From contig NZ_CP094226.1 of NCBI RefSeq assembly GCF_022749195.1, forward strand, positions 584,001 through 648,000: a DNA stretch of 64,000 nt, in the 5' to 3' direction. The notes beneath the pieces were generated by a model. It was not told the origin of the DNA and searched no databases. It saw only the letters and a list, made by a program, of their open reading frames with translations. Made by a program: the position numbers and the translations under genes. Source of the DNA: Streptococcus oralis. Lineage in GTDB: Bacteria > Bacillota > Bacilli > Lactobacillales > Streptococcaceae. Below, piece by piece: positions 17,774-25,988 of the stretch (position 1 is the first letter of the stretch; each line of letters starts with the position of its first letter).

Positions 17774-18385
17774 ATGAAACAAGATCGATTTCCATTGGTG
17801 TCAGATGATGAGATCATGCTGACCAAAATGCCAGTCATGGACTTGTACGATGAGTCAGACTTTATTAGCAATATCAAAGGTGATTACCGCGATAAGAACT
17901 ATTTGGAATGGTCTCCTATCAATGAGGAAGAAACCGTAGTTTCTCCAGTGATTAACAAGGAGTCAAAGCCAAGTCCAGAACCTAAAAAAGTTGAAAAGAC
18001 TTATGCAGAGTTGGCTCGAGAAGAGGCGCGTGCGGACTTGAAGAAGAAACGTTCAGCCAAGTATTTGACTCAGGATGTTAGTCATACCAGACGACACAAT
18101 GGTTCAACACTTGTTCGTCAAGGAAACCAACCAACAGCACCATTTCAAAAGGAAAATCCTGGTGAGTTTGCCAAATTTAGCAAAAACTTGAGCCAGTCTC
18201 ACTATATCTTAGCTGAGGAGGTTGGCCAAGTGGCGAATCCAACTCCGAAAAACCAAGCGGAAAAAGCTAAAAAGAACAACTACGATTTTCTAAAGAAGAG
18301 TCAAATCTATAATAAAAAGAATAAGCAAACAGAACAGGAACGTCAGGTTGCCCAAGAGTTGAATCTGACAAGAATTACTGAGTAG
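17774..18385 (+). CDS. Conserved streptococcal protein of unknown function upstream of murC
   Basis: I do not recognise a family. The 203-residue product is very hydrophilic, with no signal peptide or membrane segment, and is rich in Lys, Glu, Gln and Asn. The N-terminal 50 residues are acidic and look folded ([20 protein letters not shown]). The rest is mostly charged, low-complexity and probably disordered or coiled, with a basic stretch ([13 protein letters not shown]). RBS GAAAGG precedes the ATG. It lies 11 nt before murC and 47 nt after the SNF2 gene, behind its own promoter, so it is co-expressed with murC. A cell-wall or division role is a guess from position only. Confidence 0.75.
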   Translation: MKQDRFPLVSDDEIMLTKMPVMDLYDESDFISNIKGDYRDKNYLEWSPINEEETVVSPVINKESKPSPEPKKVEKTYAELAREEARADLKKKRSAKYLTQDVSHTRRHNGSTLVRQGNQPTAPFQKENPGEFAKFSKNLSQSHYILAEEVGQVANPTPKNQAEKAKKNNYDFLKKSQIYNKKNKQTEQERQVAQELNLTRITE

Positions 18386-18396
18386 GGGAGAAAAGC

Positions 18397-19731
18397 ATGT
18401 CAAAAACATATCATTTTATTGGAATCAAGGGATCAGGGATGAGTGCCCTAGCCTTGATGTTGCACCAAATGGGACACAAGGTTCAAGGTTCAGACGTTGA
18501 AAAATACTACTTTACTCAACGTGGACTAGAGCAGGCAGGGATTGCGATTCTTCCTTTTGATGAAAAAAACCTACAAGGTGATGTGGAGATTATCGCGGGG
18601 AATGCTTTCCGTCCAGATAACAATGTTGAAATCGCCTATGCGGATCAAAATGGTATCAGCTACAAACGTTACCATGAATTCCTAGGTAGCTTTATGCGCG
18701 ACTTTGTCAGCATGGGAGTGGCAGGAGCACATGGAAAAACTTCAACAACAGGTATGCTGTCACACGTCTTGTCTCACATCACAGACACCAGCTTCTTGAT
18801 TGGTGACGGGACAGGTCGCGGCTCAGCCAATGCCAAATATTTTGTCTTTGAGTCAGACGAATATGAGCGCCATTTCATGCCTTACCACCCAGAATACTCT
18901 ATCATCACCAACATTGACTTTGACCATCCAGACTACTTTACAAGTCTAGAGGATGTTTTCAATGCCTTTAACGACTATGCCAAACAAATTACCAAAGGTT
19001 TGTTTGTATATGGTGAAGATCCTGAGTTGCGTAAGATCACAGCCAATGCGCCAATCTATTACTATGGTTTTGAAGCTGAGGGCAATGACTTTGTAGCTAG
19101 CGATCTTCTTCGTTCTACGACTGGTTCGACATTCACCGTTCACTTCCGTGAACAAGAGTTGGGTCAATTCCACATTCCAACCTTTGGTCGTCACAATATC
19201 ATGAATGCGACAGCTGTTATTGGTCTTCTTTACACAGCTGGATTTGATTTGAACTTGGTCCGTGAACACTTGAAAACTTTTGCAGGTGTTAAGCGTCGTT
19301 TCACTGAGAAAATTGTCAATGATACAGTGATCATTGATGACTTTGCCCACCATCCAACAGAAATCATTGCAACCTTGGATGCAGCTCGTCAGAAATATCC
19401 AAGCAAGGAAATCGTGGCAATCTTCCAACCGCATACCTTTACAAGAACCATTGCCTTGTTGGACGAATTTGCCCATGCTTTGAATCAAGCAGATGCCGTC
19501 TACCTAGCGCAAATCTATGGATCAGCTCGTGAGGTGGACCATGGTGATGTCAAAGTAGAAGACTTAGCCAATAAAATCAACAAGAAACACCAGGTTATCA
19601 CTGTTGAAAATGTTTCTCCACTCCTAGACCATGACAATGCTGTTTATGTCTTTATGGGTGCTGGAGACATCCAAACCTATGAATATTCATTTGAACGTCT
19701 CTTGTCTAACTTGACAAGCAACGTCCAATAA
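18397..19731 (+). CDS. murC: UDP-N-acetylmuramate--L-alanine ligase
   Basis: The 444-residue cytosolic Mur ligase adds the first amino acid, L-alanine, to UDP-MurNAc. The N-terminal dinucleotide-like fold starts [12 protein letters not shown], the ATP P-loop is GAHGKTST near residue 111, the central domain has the [10 protein letters not shown] motif, and the C-terminal domain has [10 protein letters not shown]. Length is typical. RBS GGGGAG. With murE and ytgP it is the third lipid II pathway gene in the window. A GNAT gene follows after 9 nt, so they are probably co-transcribed. Confidence 0.96.
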   Translation: MSKTYHFIGIKGSGMSALALMLHQMGHKVQGSDVEKYYFTQRGLEQAGIAILPFDEKNLQGDVEIIAGNAFRPDNNVEIAYADQNGISYKRYHEFLGSFMRDFVSMGVAGAHGKTSTTGMLSHVLSHITDTSFLIGDGTGRGSANAKYFVFESDEYERHFMPYHPEYSIITNIDFDHPDYFTSLEDVFNAFNDYAKQITKGLFVYGEDPELRKITANAPIYYYGFEAEGNDFVASDLLRSTTGSTFTVHFREQELGQFHIPTFGRHNIMNATAVIGLLYTAGFDLNLVREHLKTFAGVKRRFTEKIVNDTVIIDDFAHHPTEIIATLDAARQKYPSKEIVAIFQPHTFTRTIALLDEFAHALNQADAVYLAQIYGSAREVDHGDVKVEDLANKINKKHQVITVENVSPLLDHDNAVYVFMGAGDIQTYEYSFERLLSNLTSNVQ

Positions 19732-19740
19732 GGAAAACAG

Positions 19741-20208
19741 ATGGAACTTCCAATCACAATAAGGCAAGCTATCTTATCAGATTTAGAAGAAATGTTGGCG
19801 ATTGAAGAAGCCAATCCTTCGTTAGAAGAGGTATTTAGCCGCCAATCTTTAGAAGAGAGTATCCGCAAGACTGCGGGTACCTTTCTTGTAGCTGGGGATG
19901 AAAATCAGCTCTTAGGCTATGTTTTGGGAGAAGTTCAGTCTATCCATCCTAAATGGATAGAAATAAAATTATTGACCATTCATCCTGACCATTGGGGACA
20001 GGGGCTGGGAACTCTTCTTCTTGCAGCCTTGAAACAGATGACAGTCGAACTAGATTATCAAGGTATTCTTTTGCAAAGTCCTGATGAACTGCTATCATAT
20101 TTTGAAATGAATGGCTTTGTTGAAGAAGAAATGACAGAAAGTCATTATGGCAGTGGTTCTGAATGGTATCTGATTTGGGCAAATCCCTTTTATCAGGAGG
20201 AAATATGA
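19741..20208 (+). CDS. GNAT-family N-acetyltransferase
   Basis: A 155-residue GNAT. The acetyl-CoA-binding motif A is around residues 78-95 (IHPDHWGQGLGTLLLAALK, fitting [Q/R]xxGxG/A), and the C-terminal NGFVEEE strand is typical. It resembles RimI-like acetyltransferases in size, but no substrate can be named. It lies in the murC operon and overlaps the following GNAT by ATGA, a stop-start junction, so the two are translated together. Confidence 0.85.
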   Translation: MELPITIRQAILSDLEEMLAIEEANPSLEEVFSRQSLEESIRKTAGTFLVAGDENQLLGYVLGEVQSIHPKWIEIKLLTIHPDHWGQGLGTLLLAALKQMTVELDYQGILLQSPDELLSYFEMNGFVEEEMTESHYGSGSEWYLIWANPFYQEEI

Positions 20209-20708
20209 AAATCAGACAAGCAAGATTTTCGGATTTAGATCGGATTATAGAGATAGAGCTAGAGAATTTTTCCCTTGAGGAAGCCATTCCTCGTTCGGTC
20301 TTTGAGGCGCATTTGCAGGAAATTCAGACCAGTTTTCTGGTAGCTGAAAAAGAGGGGAGTATTCTTGGATATATCGAAGGTCCAGTCGTCCCACACCGCC
20401 ATCTCCATGATCAGTCCTTTACAGAAGAAATAAAAGACTATAGCCATCAACCTGGAGGTTATATTTCTGTGACTTGCCTATCTATTGCCAAGGAAGCACA
20501 AGCTTTGGGAGTTGGGAAAAGACTATTAAAGGCTCTGAAAGAAGTCGCTTTAGAACATGAACGAGAGGGCATTAACCTGACGTGTCATGACTACCTTATA
20601 GCCTATTATGAAAAACATGGCTTTGTTAATGAAGGAATATCCCAGTCAAGCTTTGCTGGGGAAACCTGGTATGATATGGTCTGGCAGCCTGAAAATAAAG
20701 AAAACTAG
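20205..20708 (+). CDS. GNAT-family N-acetyltransferase
   Basis: A 167-residue GNAT. Motif A occurs near residues 96-115 (LSIAKEAQALGVGKRLLKAL) and HGFVNEGIS is the C-terminal strand. The start at 20205 is set by the CAGGAGG ribosome-binding site and the ATGA overlap with the previous gene. The pattern of a longer loop between strands 2 and 3 (HRHLHDQSF) resembles arylalkylamine-type GNATs of Firmicutes; the substrate is unknown. A hairpin terminator overlaps its stop codon. Confidence 0.85.
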   Translation: MKIRQARFSDLDRIIEIELENFSLEEAIPRSVFEAHLQEIQTSFLVAEKEGSILGYIEGPVVPHRHLHDQSFTEEIKDYSHQPGGYISVTCLSIAKEAQALGVGKRLLKALKEVALEHEREGINLTCHDYLIAYYEKHGFVNEGISQSSFAGETWYDMVWQPENKEN

Positions 20709-20736
20709 CTAGGGAATGCCCTAGTTGGTTGCTTTT
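20703..20736 (+). terminator. Terminator after the GNAT pair
   Basis: A 12-bp stem AACTAGCTAGGG / CCCTAGTTGGTT with two G-T wobbles and an AATG loop, followed by GCTTTT. It includes the stop codon. Confidence 0.75.
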
Positions 20737-20788
20737 CTGCGACTTTTAAGATATAATATTATGGATTGTCAACAAGGAGGTAATGCTT

Positions 20789-22489
20789 TTGACTGAAAAA
20801 TCAAGAGAAGAAGAAAAATTAAGCTTTAAAGAGCAGATTCTACGTGATTTAGAAAGAGTAAAAGAACAAGATAGAAGAGAGAAAGAAGTAGAGTTTCCAA
20901 ATCTGACGGCTTCGTCATCTCAAGCTAGTTCAGCAACTCCTTCAAATCGTGAAACAGAAACATCAACAGAAGAGTTGATGGCGGATTCCCTATCTGTTGT
21001 CGATAAAATCCTAAAAAATGCACCAAGTGTTCCTCCACGTCCAGCAACTGGAAGTGAAGATACAGTGACACTTGAGGAAGTGGGAGAACAGCCCATCATC
21101 GACAAGGTTGAAGTTGTAGAAACTGAAGAATCTGAACCTGAACCTGTTTTACCAAAGGTAGAACCAGTTGAGCTTAAACACGAAGAGAAAGAATTTAACG
21201 ATACTCCGACTAAGATAGCGGTGACTTATAAGACGAAAGAGTCTGATGATTCAATTGCTCCTGAGAATGCGCTTGAGACACCTGACTCTACTGAGTTCTC
21301 AGACAGCTTAAGAGAAGAAACTCGTCGCAGTCGTCGCCAAGGTGCAAAACCAGCTAAGAAAAAATCAAAAGCCAAGGGTTGCCTAGTAACAGTTCTAGTT
21401 TTCCTAGTACTCGTTGCAGTTGGTGGTTACTTTGGTTATGGTTATGTGCAAGATTCCTTGAAACCTGTGGATGCGAGCTCTAAGGATTACGTAACGGTTC
21501 AAATCCCAGACGGTGCAAATGTTCAAGAAATTGGAAGCACCTTGGAAAAATCTGGTTTGGTTAAACATGGACTTATCTTTAGCCTTTATGCTAAATACTA
21601 TAGTCATGCCAACTTGAAGTCAGGTTATTACAACTTGAAGAAGAGTATGAGTACGGATGAGTTGATTCAAGAATTGCAAAAAGGTGGGACTCCTGAAGCT
21701 CAGGCACCTGTTCTTACAAACTTGACAATTCCAGAGGGCTATACATTAGAGCAAATCGCTCAAACAGTAGGACAACTTCAAGGTGAATTTAAAGAACCTC
21801 TTACTGCGGATGCTTTCTTGGCAAAAGCTCAAGATGAGACCTTTATCTCACAATTAGTAGCTAAGTATCCAAACCTACTAGGAAGTCTTCCAACAAAAGA
21901 CAGTGGCGTTCGTTATCGTCTTGAAGGCTACCTTTTCCCAGCGACCTATACAATCAAAGACAGTACAACTGTTGAAAGTTTGATTGATGAGATGGTTGCT
22001 GCTATGGATAAGGCTATGTCACCATATTACGCTACGATCAAAGAAAAGAATCTGACAGTTAATGAATTGCTCAGCATTGCTTCTCTTGTTGAAAAAGAAG
22101 GTGCTAAGACCGAGGACCGCAAGAAAATCGCAGGTGTCTTCTATAACCGCTTGAATGTCGGTATGCCTCTTCAAAGCAATATCGCCATCCTTTATGCTCA
22201 AGGAAAACTTGGTCAAAACATTAGTCTAGCGGATGATGCTGGAATAGATACAACGATTGATTCACCATATAATGTCTATACAAATCTTGGCCTCATGCCT
22301 GGACCGGTTGATAGCCCAAGTTCCGATGCGATTGAAGCAAGTGTAAACCAGACAAAGAGTGAGTACTTGTACTTTGTAGCCAATGTTGAAGACGGTAAAG
22401 TATACTTTGCGACGACAAAAGAAGAACATGATCAAAACGTTGCAGAGCATATCAATAGCAAGTTACCTCAAGCAAGTAGTTCAAACTAA
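20789..22489 (+). CDS. mltG: Endolytic murein transglycosylase MltG
   Basis: This 566-residue bitopic membrane protein has an acidic, disordered cytoplasmic N-terminus of about 190 residues, one transmembrane segment (LVTVLVFLVLVAVGGYFGYGY, about 197-217) and an extracellular YceG domain. SLVEKEGAK carries the catalytic glutamate. MltG cuts nascent glycan strands and in pneumococcus works in peripheral peptidoglycan synthesis with the elongasome. I prefer the TTG at 20789 (MTEKSREEEK) because AGGAGG at 20775-20780 is 8 nt from it but only 2 nt from the in-frame ATG at 20783. A TATAAT at 20752-20757 is the likely -10. Confidence 0.92.
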   Translation: MTEKSREEEKLSFKEQILRDLERVKEQDRREKEVEFPNLTASSSQASSATPSNRETETSTEELMADSLSVVDKILKNAPSVPPRPATGSEDTVTLEEVGEQPIIDKVEVVETEESEPEPVLPKVEPVELKHEEKEFNDTPTKIAVTYKTKESDDSIAPENALETPDSTEFSDSLREETRRSRRQGAKPAKKKSKAKGCLVTVLVFLVLVAVGGYFGYGYVQDSLKPVDASSKDYVTVQIPDGANVQEIGSTLEKSGLVKHGLIFSLYAKYYSHANLKSGYYNLKKSMSTDELIQELQKGGTPEAQAPVLTNLTIPEGYTLEQIAQTVGQLQGEFKEPLTADAFLAKAQDETFISQLVAKYPNLLGSLPTKDSGVRYRLEGYLFPATYTIKDSTTVESLIDEMVAAMDKAMSPYYATIKEKNLTVNELLSIASLVEKEGAKTEDRKKIAGVFYNRLNVGMPLQSNIAILYAQGKLGQNISLADDAGIDTTIDSPYNVYTNLGLMPGPVDSPSSDAIEASVNQTKSEYLYFVANVEDGKVYFATTKEEHDQNVAEHINSKLPQASSSN

Positions 22490-22520
22490 AATTATGTGGT
22501 TTTCCACATAATTTTGTTTT
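22488..22520 (+). terminator. Terminator between mltG and greA
   Basis: Stem AAATTATGTGG / CCACATAATTT with a TTTT loop and T-rich tail, overlapping the mltG stop. Confidence 0.85.
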
Positions 22521-22551
22521 AAAAAAGTAAATAGAAAAGAAAGTTAAAAAA

Positions 22552-23034
22552 ATGGCAGAAAAAACCTACCCAATGACCCTTGAAGAAAAGGAAAAACTAG
22601 AAAAAGAATTAGAGGAGTTGAAACTCGTTCGACGTCCTGAAGTCGTAGAGCGTATCAAGATTGCTCGTTCCTATGGAGACCTTTCAGAAAATAGTGAGTA
22701 TGAAGCAGCGAAAGATGAACAAGCTTTTGTTGAAGGTCAAATTTCAAGTCTAGAAACAAAGATTCGCTATGCTGAAATTGTTAATAGCGATGCAGTTGCC
22801 CAAGATGAGGTAGCAATCGGTAAAACAGTAACAATCCAAGAAGTCGGTGAAGACGAAGAAGAGGTCTACATCATCGTCGGTTCTGCAGGTGCAGATGCTT
22901 TTGCTGGTAAAGTATCAAATGAAAGTCCGATTGGCCGTGCTTTGATTGGCAAGAAGACTGGCGATACTGCAACGATTGAAACACCAGTTGGTAGCTATGA
23001 TGTCAAAATTTTAAAGGTTGAGAAAACAGCCTAA
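22552..23034 (+). CDS. greA: Transcription elongation factor GreA
   Basis: A 160-residue protein. The N-terminal coiled coil (residues about 8-75) has the acidic tip motif [20 protein letters not shown], which reaches into the RNA polymerase channel to trigger cleavage of backtracked RNA; the C-terminal FKBP-like domain contains the [16 protein letters not shown] segment. Full length. The RBS (GAAAG) is weak and no obvious promoter lies between it and the mltG terminator, so part of its expression may come from readthrough. Confidence 0.97.
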   Translation: MAEKTYPMTLEEKEKLEKELEELKLVRRPEVVERIKIARSYGDLSENSEYEAAKDEQAFVEGQISSLETKIRYAEIVNSDAVAQDEVAIGKTVTIQEVGEDEEEVYIIVGSAGADAFAGKVSNESPIGRALIGKKTGDTATIETPVGSYDVKILKVEKTA

Positions 23035-23042
23035 ATAGGATG

Positions 23043-23090
23043 AAAAAGGAGTAGTGAAGATTTTGCTTTGCTCAACTCCTTTTTGGTTTT
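23043..23090 (+). terminator. Terminator after greA
   Basis: AAAAAGGAGT pairs with ACTCCTTTTT over a 22-nt interior that can partly pair, followed by GGTTTTTT. Confidence 0.75.
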
Positions 23091-23110
23091 TTGGATAAAT
23101 AGGAGACTAT

Positions 23111-24475
23111 ATGAGTGAAAATAAGAAGAAAAACAAAATGGAGCGTGGTTTAACCAATCGCCATGTTCAGGTGATGGCCATTGCGGGAACAATCGGAACA
23201 GGACTTTTCTTAGGTGCTGGTCGCTCTATCAGCCTTACAGGACCTTCTATCATTCTGATTTACATGATTACAGGAGCCTTTATGTTTTTGATGATGAGGG
23301 CTGTTGGGGAGATGCTGTATCAGGATCCAGAACAGCATACCTTTATCAACTTTATCACCCGTCATTTGGGGAAAGGTTGGGGATATTTCTCAGTTTGGTC
23401 TTATTGGTTATCAGTTGTCTTTATCGGTATGGCAGAAATCACTGCCATCTCAGACTATGTCCGCTTCTGGTTTCCCACATGGCCTAGTTGGCTGATTCAG
23501 CTTGTCTTTTTAACGATTTTGGCTTTGGTCAATCTGATTGCAGTTAAGCTCTTTGGAGAAGTCGAGTTTTGGTTTGCTATGGTCAAGATTGTGGCGATTT
23601 TAGCCATGATCGCCACTGGGGTCTTTATGGTTTTGACGGGCTTTAAGACACCTCATGGTGTTGCAAGTTTGGCAAATATCAGCGACCAGTTCTCTCTTTT
23701 TCCAAACGGAGTTATGAACTTTGTCATGGCCTTTCAAATGGTATTTTTTGCCTATCTGATGATTGAGTTTATCGGGGTGACAACTTCTGAAACAAAGAAC
23801 CCTCGTCAGGTCTTGCCCAAAGCTGTTAAGGAAATTCCTCTCAGAATTATCTTCTTCTACGGGGGAGCTCTCATTGCGATTATGGCCATTATTCCTTGGT
23901 CTTATCTTAATTCTTCAGATTCTCCATTTGTAACGGTCTTTGAACTGGCAGGGATCAAGTGGGCAGCGGCTCTAATCAACTTTGTTGTCTTGACCTCAGC
24001 AGCGTCTGCTCTTAACTCAACTCTCTACTCAACAGGGAGACACTTATATCAGATTGCCCATGATTCGCCCAATCGTTTCTTAAAGGCCATCAAGGTCGAT
24101 ACCCTTTCTCGTCACAATGTTCCACAAAATGCCATCATCGCCTCAGCGATCTTGATTGCCCTCGCTGCCTTTATCAATGTATTGCCAGGTGTTTCAGATG
24201 CCTTTGCTTTGATCACCGCATCCTCATCAGGTGTTTACATCGCGATTTATATCTTGATTATGGCGGCTCATCTCAAATACCGCAAGTCACAAGATTTCAT
24301 GGCTGATGGCTACCTTATGCCTCAGTATCGCTTGCTTAATCCCCTAACCATTCTCTTTTTTGTCTTTGTTTTCGTGACTCTCTTTTTGCAAGAGTCTACT
24401 TTCATGGGGGCAGTTGGTTCTGCCATCTGGATCCTTGTTTTTGGGATTTATAGTCAGTGGAAATTTAGAAAATAA
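23111..24475 (+). CDS. APC-family amino-acid permease
   Basis: A 454-residue polytopic protein with 12 hydrophobic segments. The amino-acid permease signature is at the N-terminus (RGLTNRHVQVMAIAGTIGTGLFLGAG, RSISLTGPSI) and GVTTSETKNPRQVLPKAVKEIP lies in the loop after TM6. It belongs to the amino-acid transporter subfamily of CycA, AnsP and AroP-like permeases, with closest feel to the D-serine/D-alanine/glycine type. The substrate cannot be fixed from sequence. It stands alone between two terminators with RBS AGGAG. Confidence 0.9.
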   Translation: MSENKKKNKMERGLTNRHVQVMAIAGTIGTGLFLGAGRSISLTGPSIILIYMITGAFMFLMMRAVGEMLYQDPEQHTFINFITRHLGKGWGYFSVWSYWLSVVFIGMAEITAISDYVRFWFPTWPSWLIQLVFLTILALVNLIAVKLFGEVEFWFAMVKIVAILAMIATGVFMVLTGFKTPHGVASLANISDQFSLFPNGVMNFVMAFQMVFFAYLMIEFIGVTTSETKNPRQVLPKAVKEIPLRIIFFYGGALIAIMAIIPWSYLNSSDSPFVTVFELAGIKWAAALINFVVLTSAASALNSTLYSTGRHLYQIAHDSPNRFLKAIKVDTLSRHNVPQNAIIASAILIALAAFINVLPGVSDAFALITASSSGVYIAIYILIMAAHLKYRKSQDFMADGYLMPQYRLLNPLTILFFVFVFVTLFLQESTFMGAVGSAIWILVFGIYSQWKFRK

Positions 24476-24481
24476 ATCATG

Positions 24482-24511
24482 AACTCATCAACTCTGTTTG
24501 GTGAGTTTTTC
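24482..24511 (+). terminator. Terminator after the permease gene
   Basis: 10-bp stem AACTCATCAA / TTGGTGAGTT with one wobble and a CTCTGT loop, then TTT. Confidence 0.75.
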
Positions 24512-24515
24512 TAGT

Positions 24516-24544
24516 TTGACAGTCCATCGAAATAAGACTATAAT
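24516..24544 (+). promoter_or_regulatory. Fully consensus sigma-A promoter of a GNAT gene
   Basis: TTGACA, 17-nt spacer, TATAAT: both hexamers and the spacing are consensus. It sits directly after the permease terminator. Confidence 0.85.
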
Positions 24545-24574
24545 CAAGCTGTAGTAGTTTATTGGGAGGTTTGG

Positions 24575-24985
24575 ATGCACATTAGATTGGAAAATAAGGA
24601 ATCGCTTAAAGCGCAAGAAATAGGGGATTTGATTCGTGCTTATAATCGTTCCAAAAGAGAAGAGGCTGAAAGCGAGCCACTGAACCTTTATGTCGAAGAC
24701 GAAAAGGGCAATCTCATGGCAGGATTAGTAGCTGAGACTTTCGGAAATTGGTTGGAAATCGAATATTTGTTTGTAAGAGAGGAATTACGGGGACAAGGAA
24801 TTGGTTCAAAACTACTGCAGCAAGCAGAAAGTGAAGCCAAGAATCGAAATTGTCGTTTTGCTTTTTTGAATTCTTACCAGTTTCAAGCGCCAGATTTTTA
24901 TCTAAGTCATGGCTACAAGGAAGTTTTTACCTTGCAAGACTATCCCTACACAGGGAAAAGATACTATTACCAAAAGGATTTGTGA
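24575..24985 (+). CDS. GNAT-family N-acetyltransferase
   Basis: A 136-residue minimal GNAT. Strand 4 and motif A are at about residues 62-84 (IEYLFVREELRGQGIGSKLLQQ, with RGQGIG as the acetyl-CoA pyrophosphate loop). YLSHGYKEVF is the C-terminal strand. RBS GGGAGG. Small single-domain GNATs of this kind act on aminoglycosides, amino acids or peptides; nothing here picks one. It has the strongest-looking promoter in the window. Confidence 0.85.
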   Translation: MHIRLENKESLKAQEIGDLIRAYNRSKREEAESEPLNLYVEDEKGNLMAGLVAETFGNWLEIEYLFVREELRGQGIGSKLLQQAESEAKNRNCRFAFLNSYQFQAPDFYLSHGYKEVFTLQDYPYTGKRYYYQKDL

Positions 24986-25040
24986 CCTAGACTTCTTTCT
25001 TTTGGAGAGGAACTTAGCTAAGTATCAAAAAAGAACGAAT

Positions 25041-25075
25041 ACTCTTTATCATGTAAGATGATAGAGAGTTTTTTT
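25041..25075 (+). terminator. Terminator after the GNAT gene
   Basis: 12-bp stem ACTCTTTATCAT / ATGATAGAGAGT with one wobble, GTAAG-type loop and a run of seven Ts. Confidence 0.85.
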
Positions 25076-25108
25076 GTTAACAAAATCTTACAAAATGACA
25101 TTTATATA

Positions 25109-25136
25109 TTGCATTAAGTTAGATATATGGTATAAT
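25109..25136 (+). promoter_or_regulatory. Promoter of the HTH-membrane protein pair
   Basis: TTGCAT, 16-nt spacer, TATAAT, with a TGG extension before the -10. Confidence 0.7.
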
Positions 25137-25184
25137 ATGTTTAAAAAGAAGCGTAACTTTTTAAAAATTAAAAGGAGGAAACAA

Positions 25185-25394
25185 GTGGCTAAAAATTTAA
25201 AGTTAAAACTAGCTCGGGTGGAGCTTGATATGACACAGGGTGATTTGGCAGAGGCTGTTGGTGTTACTAGGCAGACTATAGGTTTGATAGAAGCAGGGAA
25301 ATACAATCCTAGTCTCTCCCTCTGCCAGTCCATTTGCAGATGCTTAGGCAAAACTTTAGATCAATTATTTTGGGAGGAAGAAGATGAAAAATAG
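25185..25394 (+). CDS. Small XRE-type HTH regulator (YozG/Cro-like)
   Basis: A 69-residue protein that is almost entirely one helix-turn-helix domain: LKLARVELDMTQGDLAEAVGVTRQTIGLIEAGKYNPS, with the recognition helix around VTRQTIGLIE. It starts at a GTG at 25185, 6 nt after AAAGGAGG. The frame is open upstream but there it runs through the promoter. Such stand-alone HTH proteins are usually encoded with a membrane protein that they regulate, exactly as here: the next gene overlaps by 11 nt. Confidence 0.88.
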   Translation: MAKNLKLKLARVELDMTQGDLAEAVGVTRQTIGLIEAGKYNPSLSLCQSICRCLGKTLDQLFWEEEDEK

Positions 25395-25872
25395 ATTTTT
25401 TTATTATCAATTATTAGACGAAAGGGAAGAACAACTGATTAACAAAGCTGGGACAGAGTCTTTTTATATGTTTATCGGGCTCATTCTGCTAAGTTATTTG
25501 GTGGCTGTATTAGCACCTGCCCTTTTTAATCCTAATATTCTTCTGGTTACTCTTCTTTTAGGAATTTTCTTCTTTTTCAATCGTGCACGACAACTTGGAG
25601 CGACCTACTATAGTCGTTTTCATTTTACGATTTTGGGATGCTTAGTAGTGACTCTTGCAATTACAGCCATCTTGATGCTACAGAACTACCAGTTCAATAT
25701 TGAGATTTATCAGCACAATCCTCTGAATGTTAAGTATTTGTCTGCTTGGGTTATTACTTATCTGATTTACCTTCCTTGGGTTTTTATCGGCAATCTCGGC
25801 CTTAAAAGTTATGGCGAATGGGCCCAAAAAAAGTTTGAGCAAGATATGGATGAACTTGAGAATGGAGAATAG
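25384..25872 (+). CDS. Membrane protein paired with HTH regulator
   Basis: The 162-residue protein has four hydrophobic helices (about residues 28-46, 52-66, 80-100 and 118-137) flanked by a polar N-terminus and an acidic C-terminal tail (FEQDMDELENGE). No catalytic motif is seen. Two-gene HTH plus small multi-helix membrane protein units are frequent in streptococci and bacilli, and their function is mostly unknown; some respond to membrane-active compounds. The start ATG has RBS GGGAGGAAG inside the HTH gene and an 11-nt overlap, so translation is coupled. Confidence 0.75.
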   Translation: MKNRFFYYQLLDEREEQLINKAGTESFYMFIGLILLSYLVAVLAPALFNPNILLVTLLLGIFFFFNRARQLGATYYSRFHFTILGCLVVTLAITAILMLQNYQFNIEIYQHNPLNVKYLSAWVITYLIYLPWVFIGNLGLKSYGEWAQKKFEQDMDELENGE

Positions 25873-25884
25873 CTTGTTAGCTTT

Positions 25885-25913
25885 TTATCAATCTCGGTAA
25901 AATGTGTTATAAT
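25885..25913 (+). promoter_or_regulatory. pncB promoter
   Basis: TTATCA, 17-nt spacer, TATAAT with a TGT extension; leader of about 70 nt. Confidence 0.65.
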
Positions 25914-25988
25914 AGTACTAATTTATCGGACGGTGTGAAAGTGGTAGAATACGTTCATACCTTTATAAATAAGGAAGAAGGAAAACAG

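Noticed and set aside
25074..25184. Longer N-terminus of the HTH protein from an ATG at 25074
   Set aside because: This stretch holds the terminator tail, -35 and -10 elements; the GTG at 25185 has an ideal AAAGGAGG.
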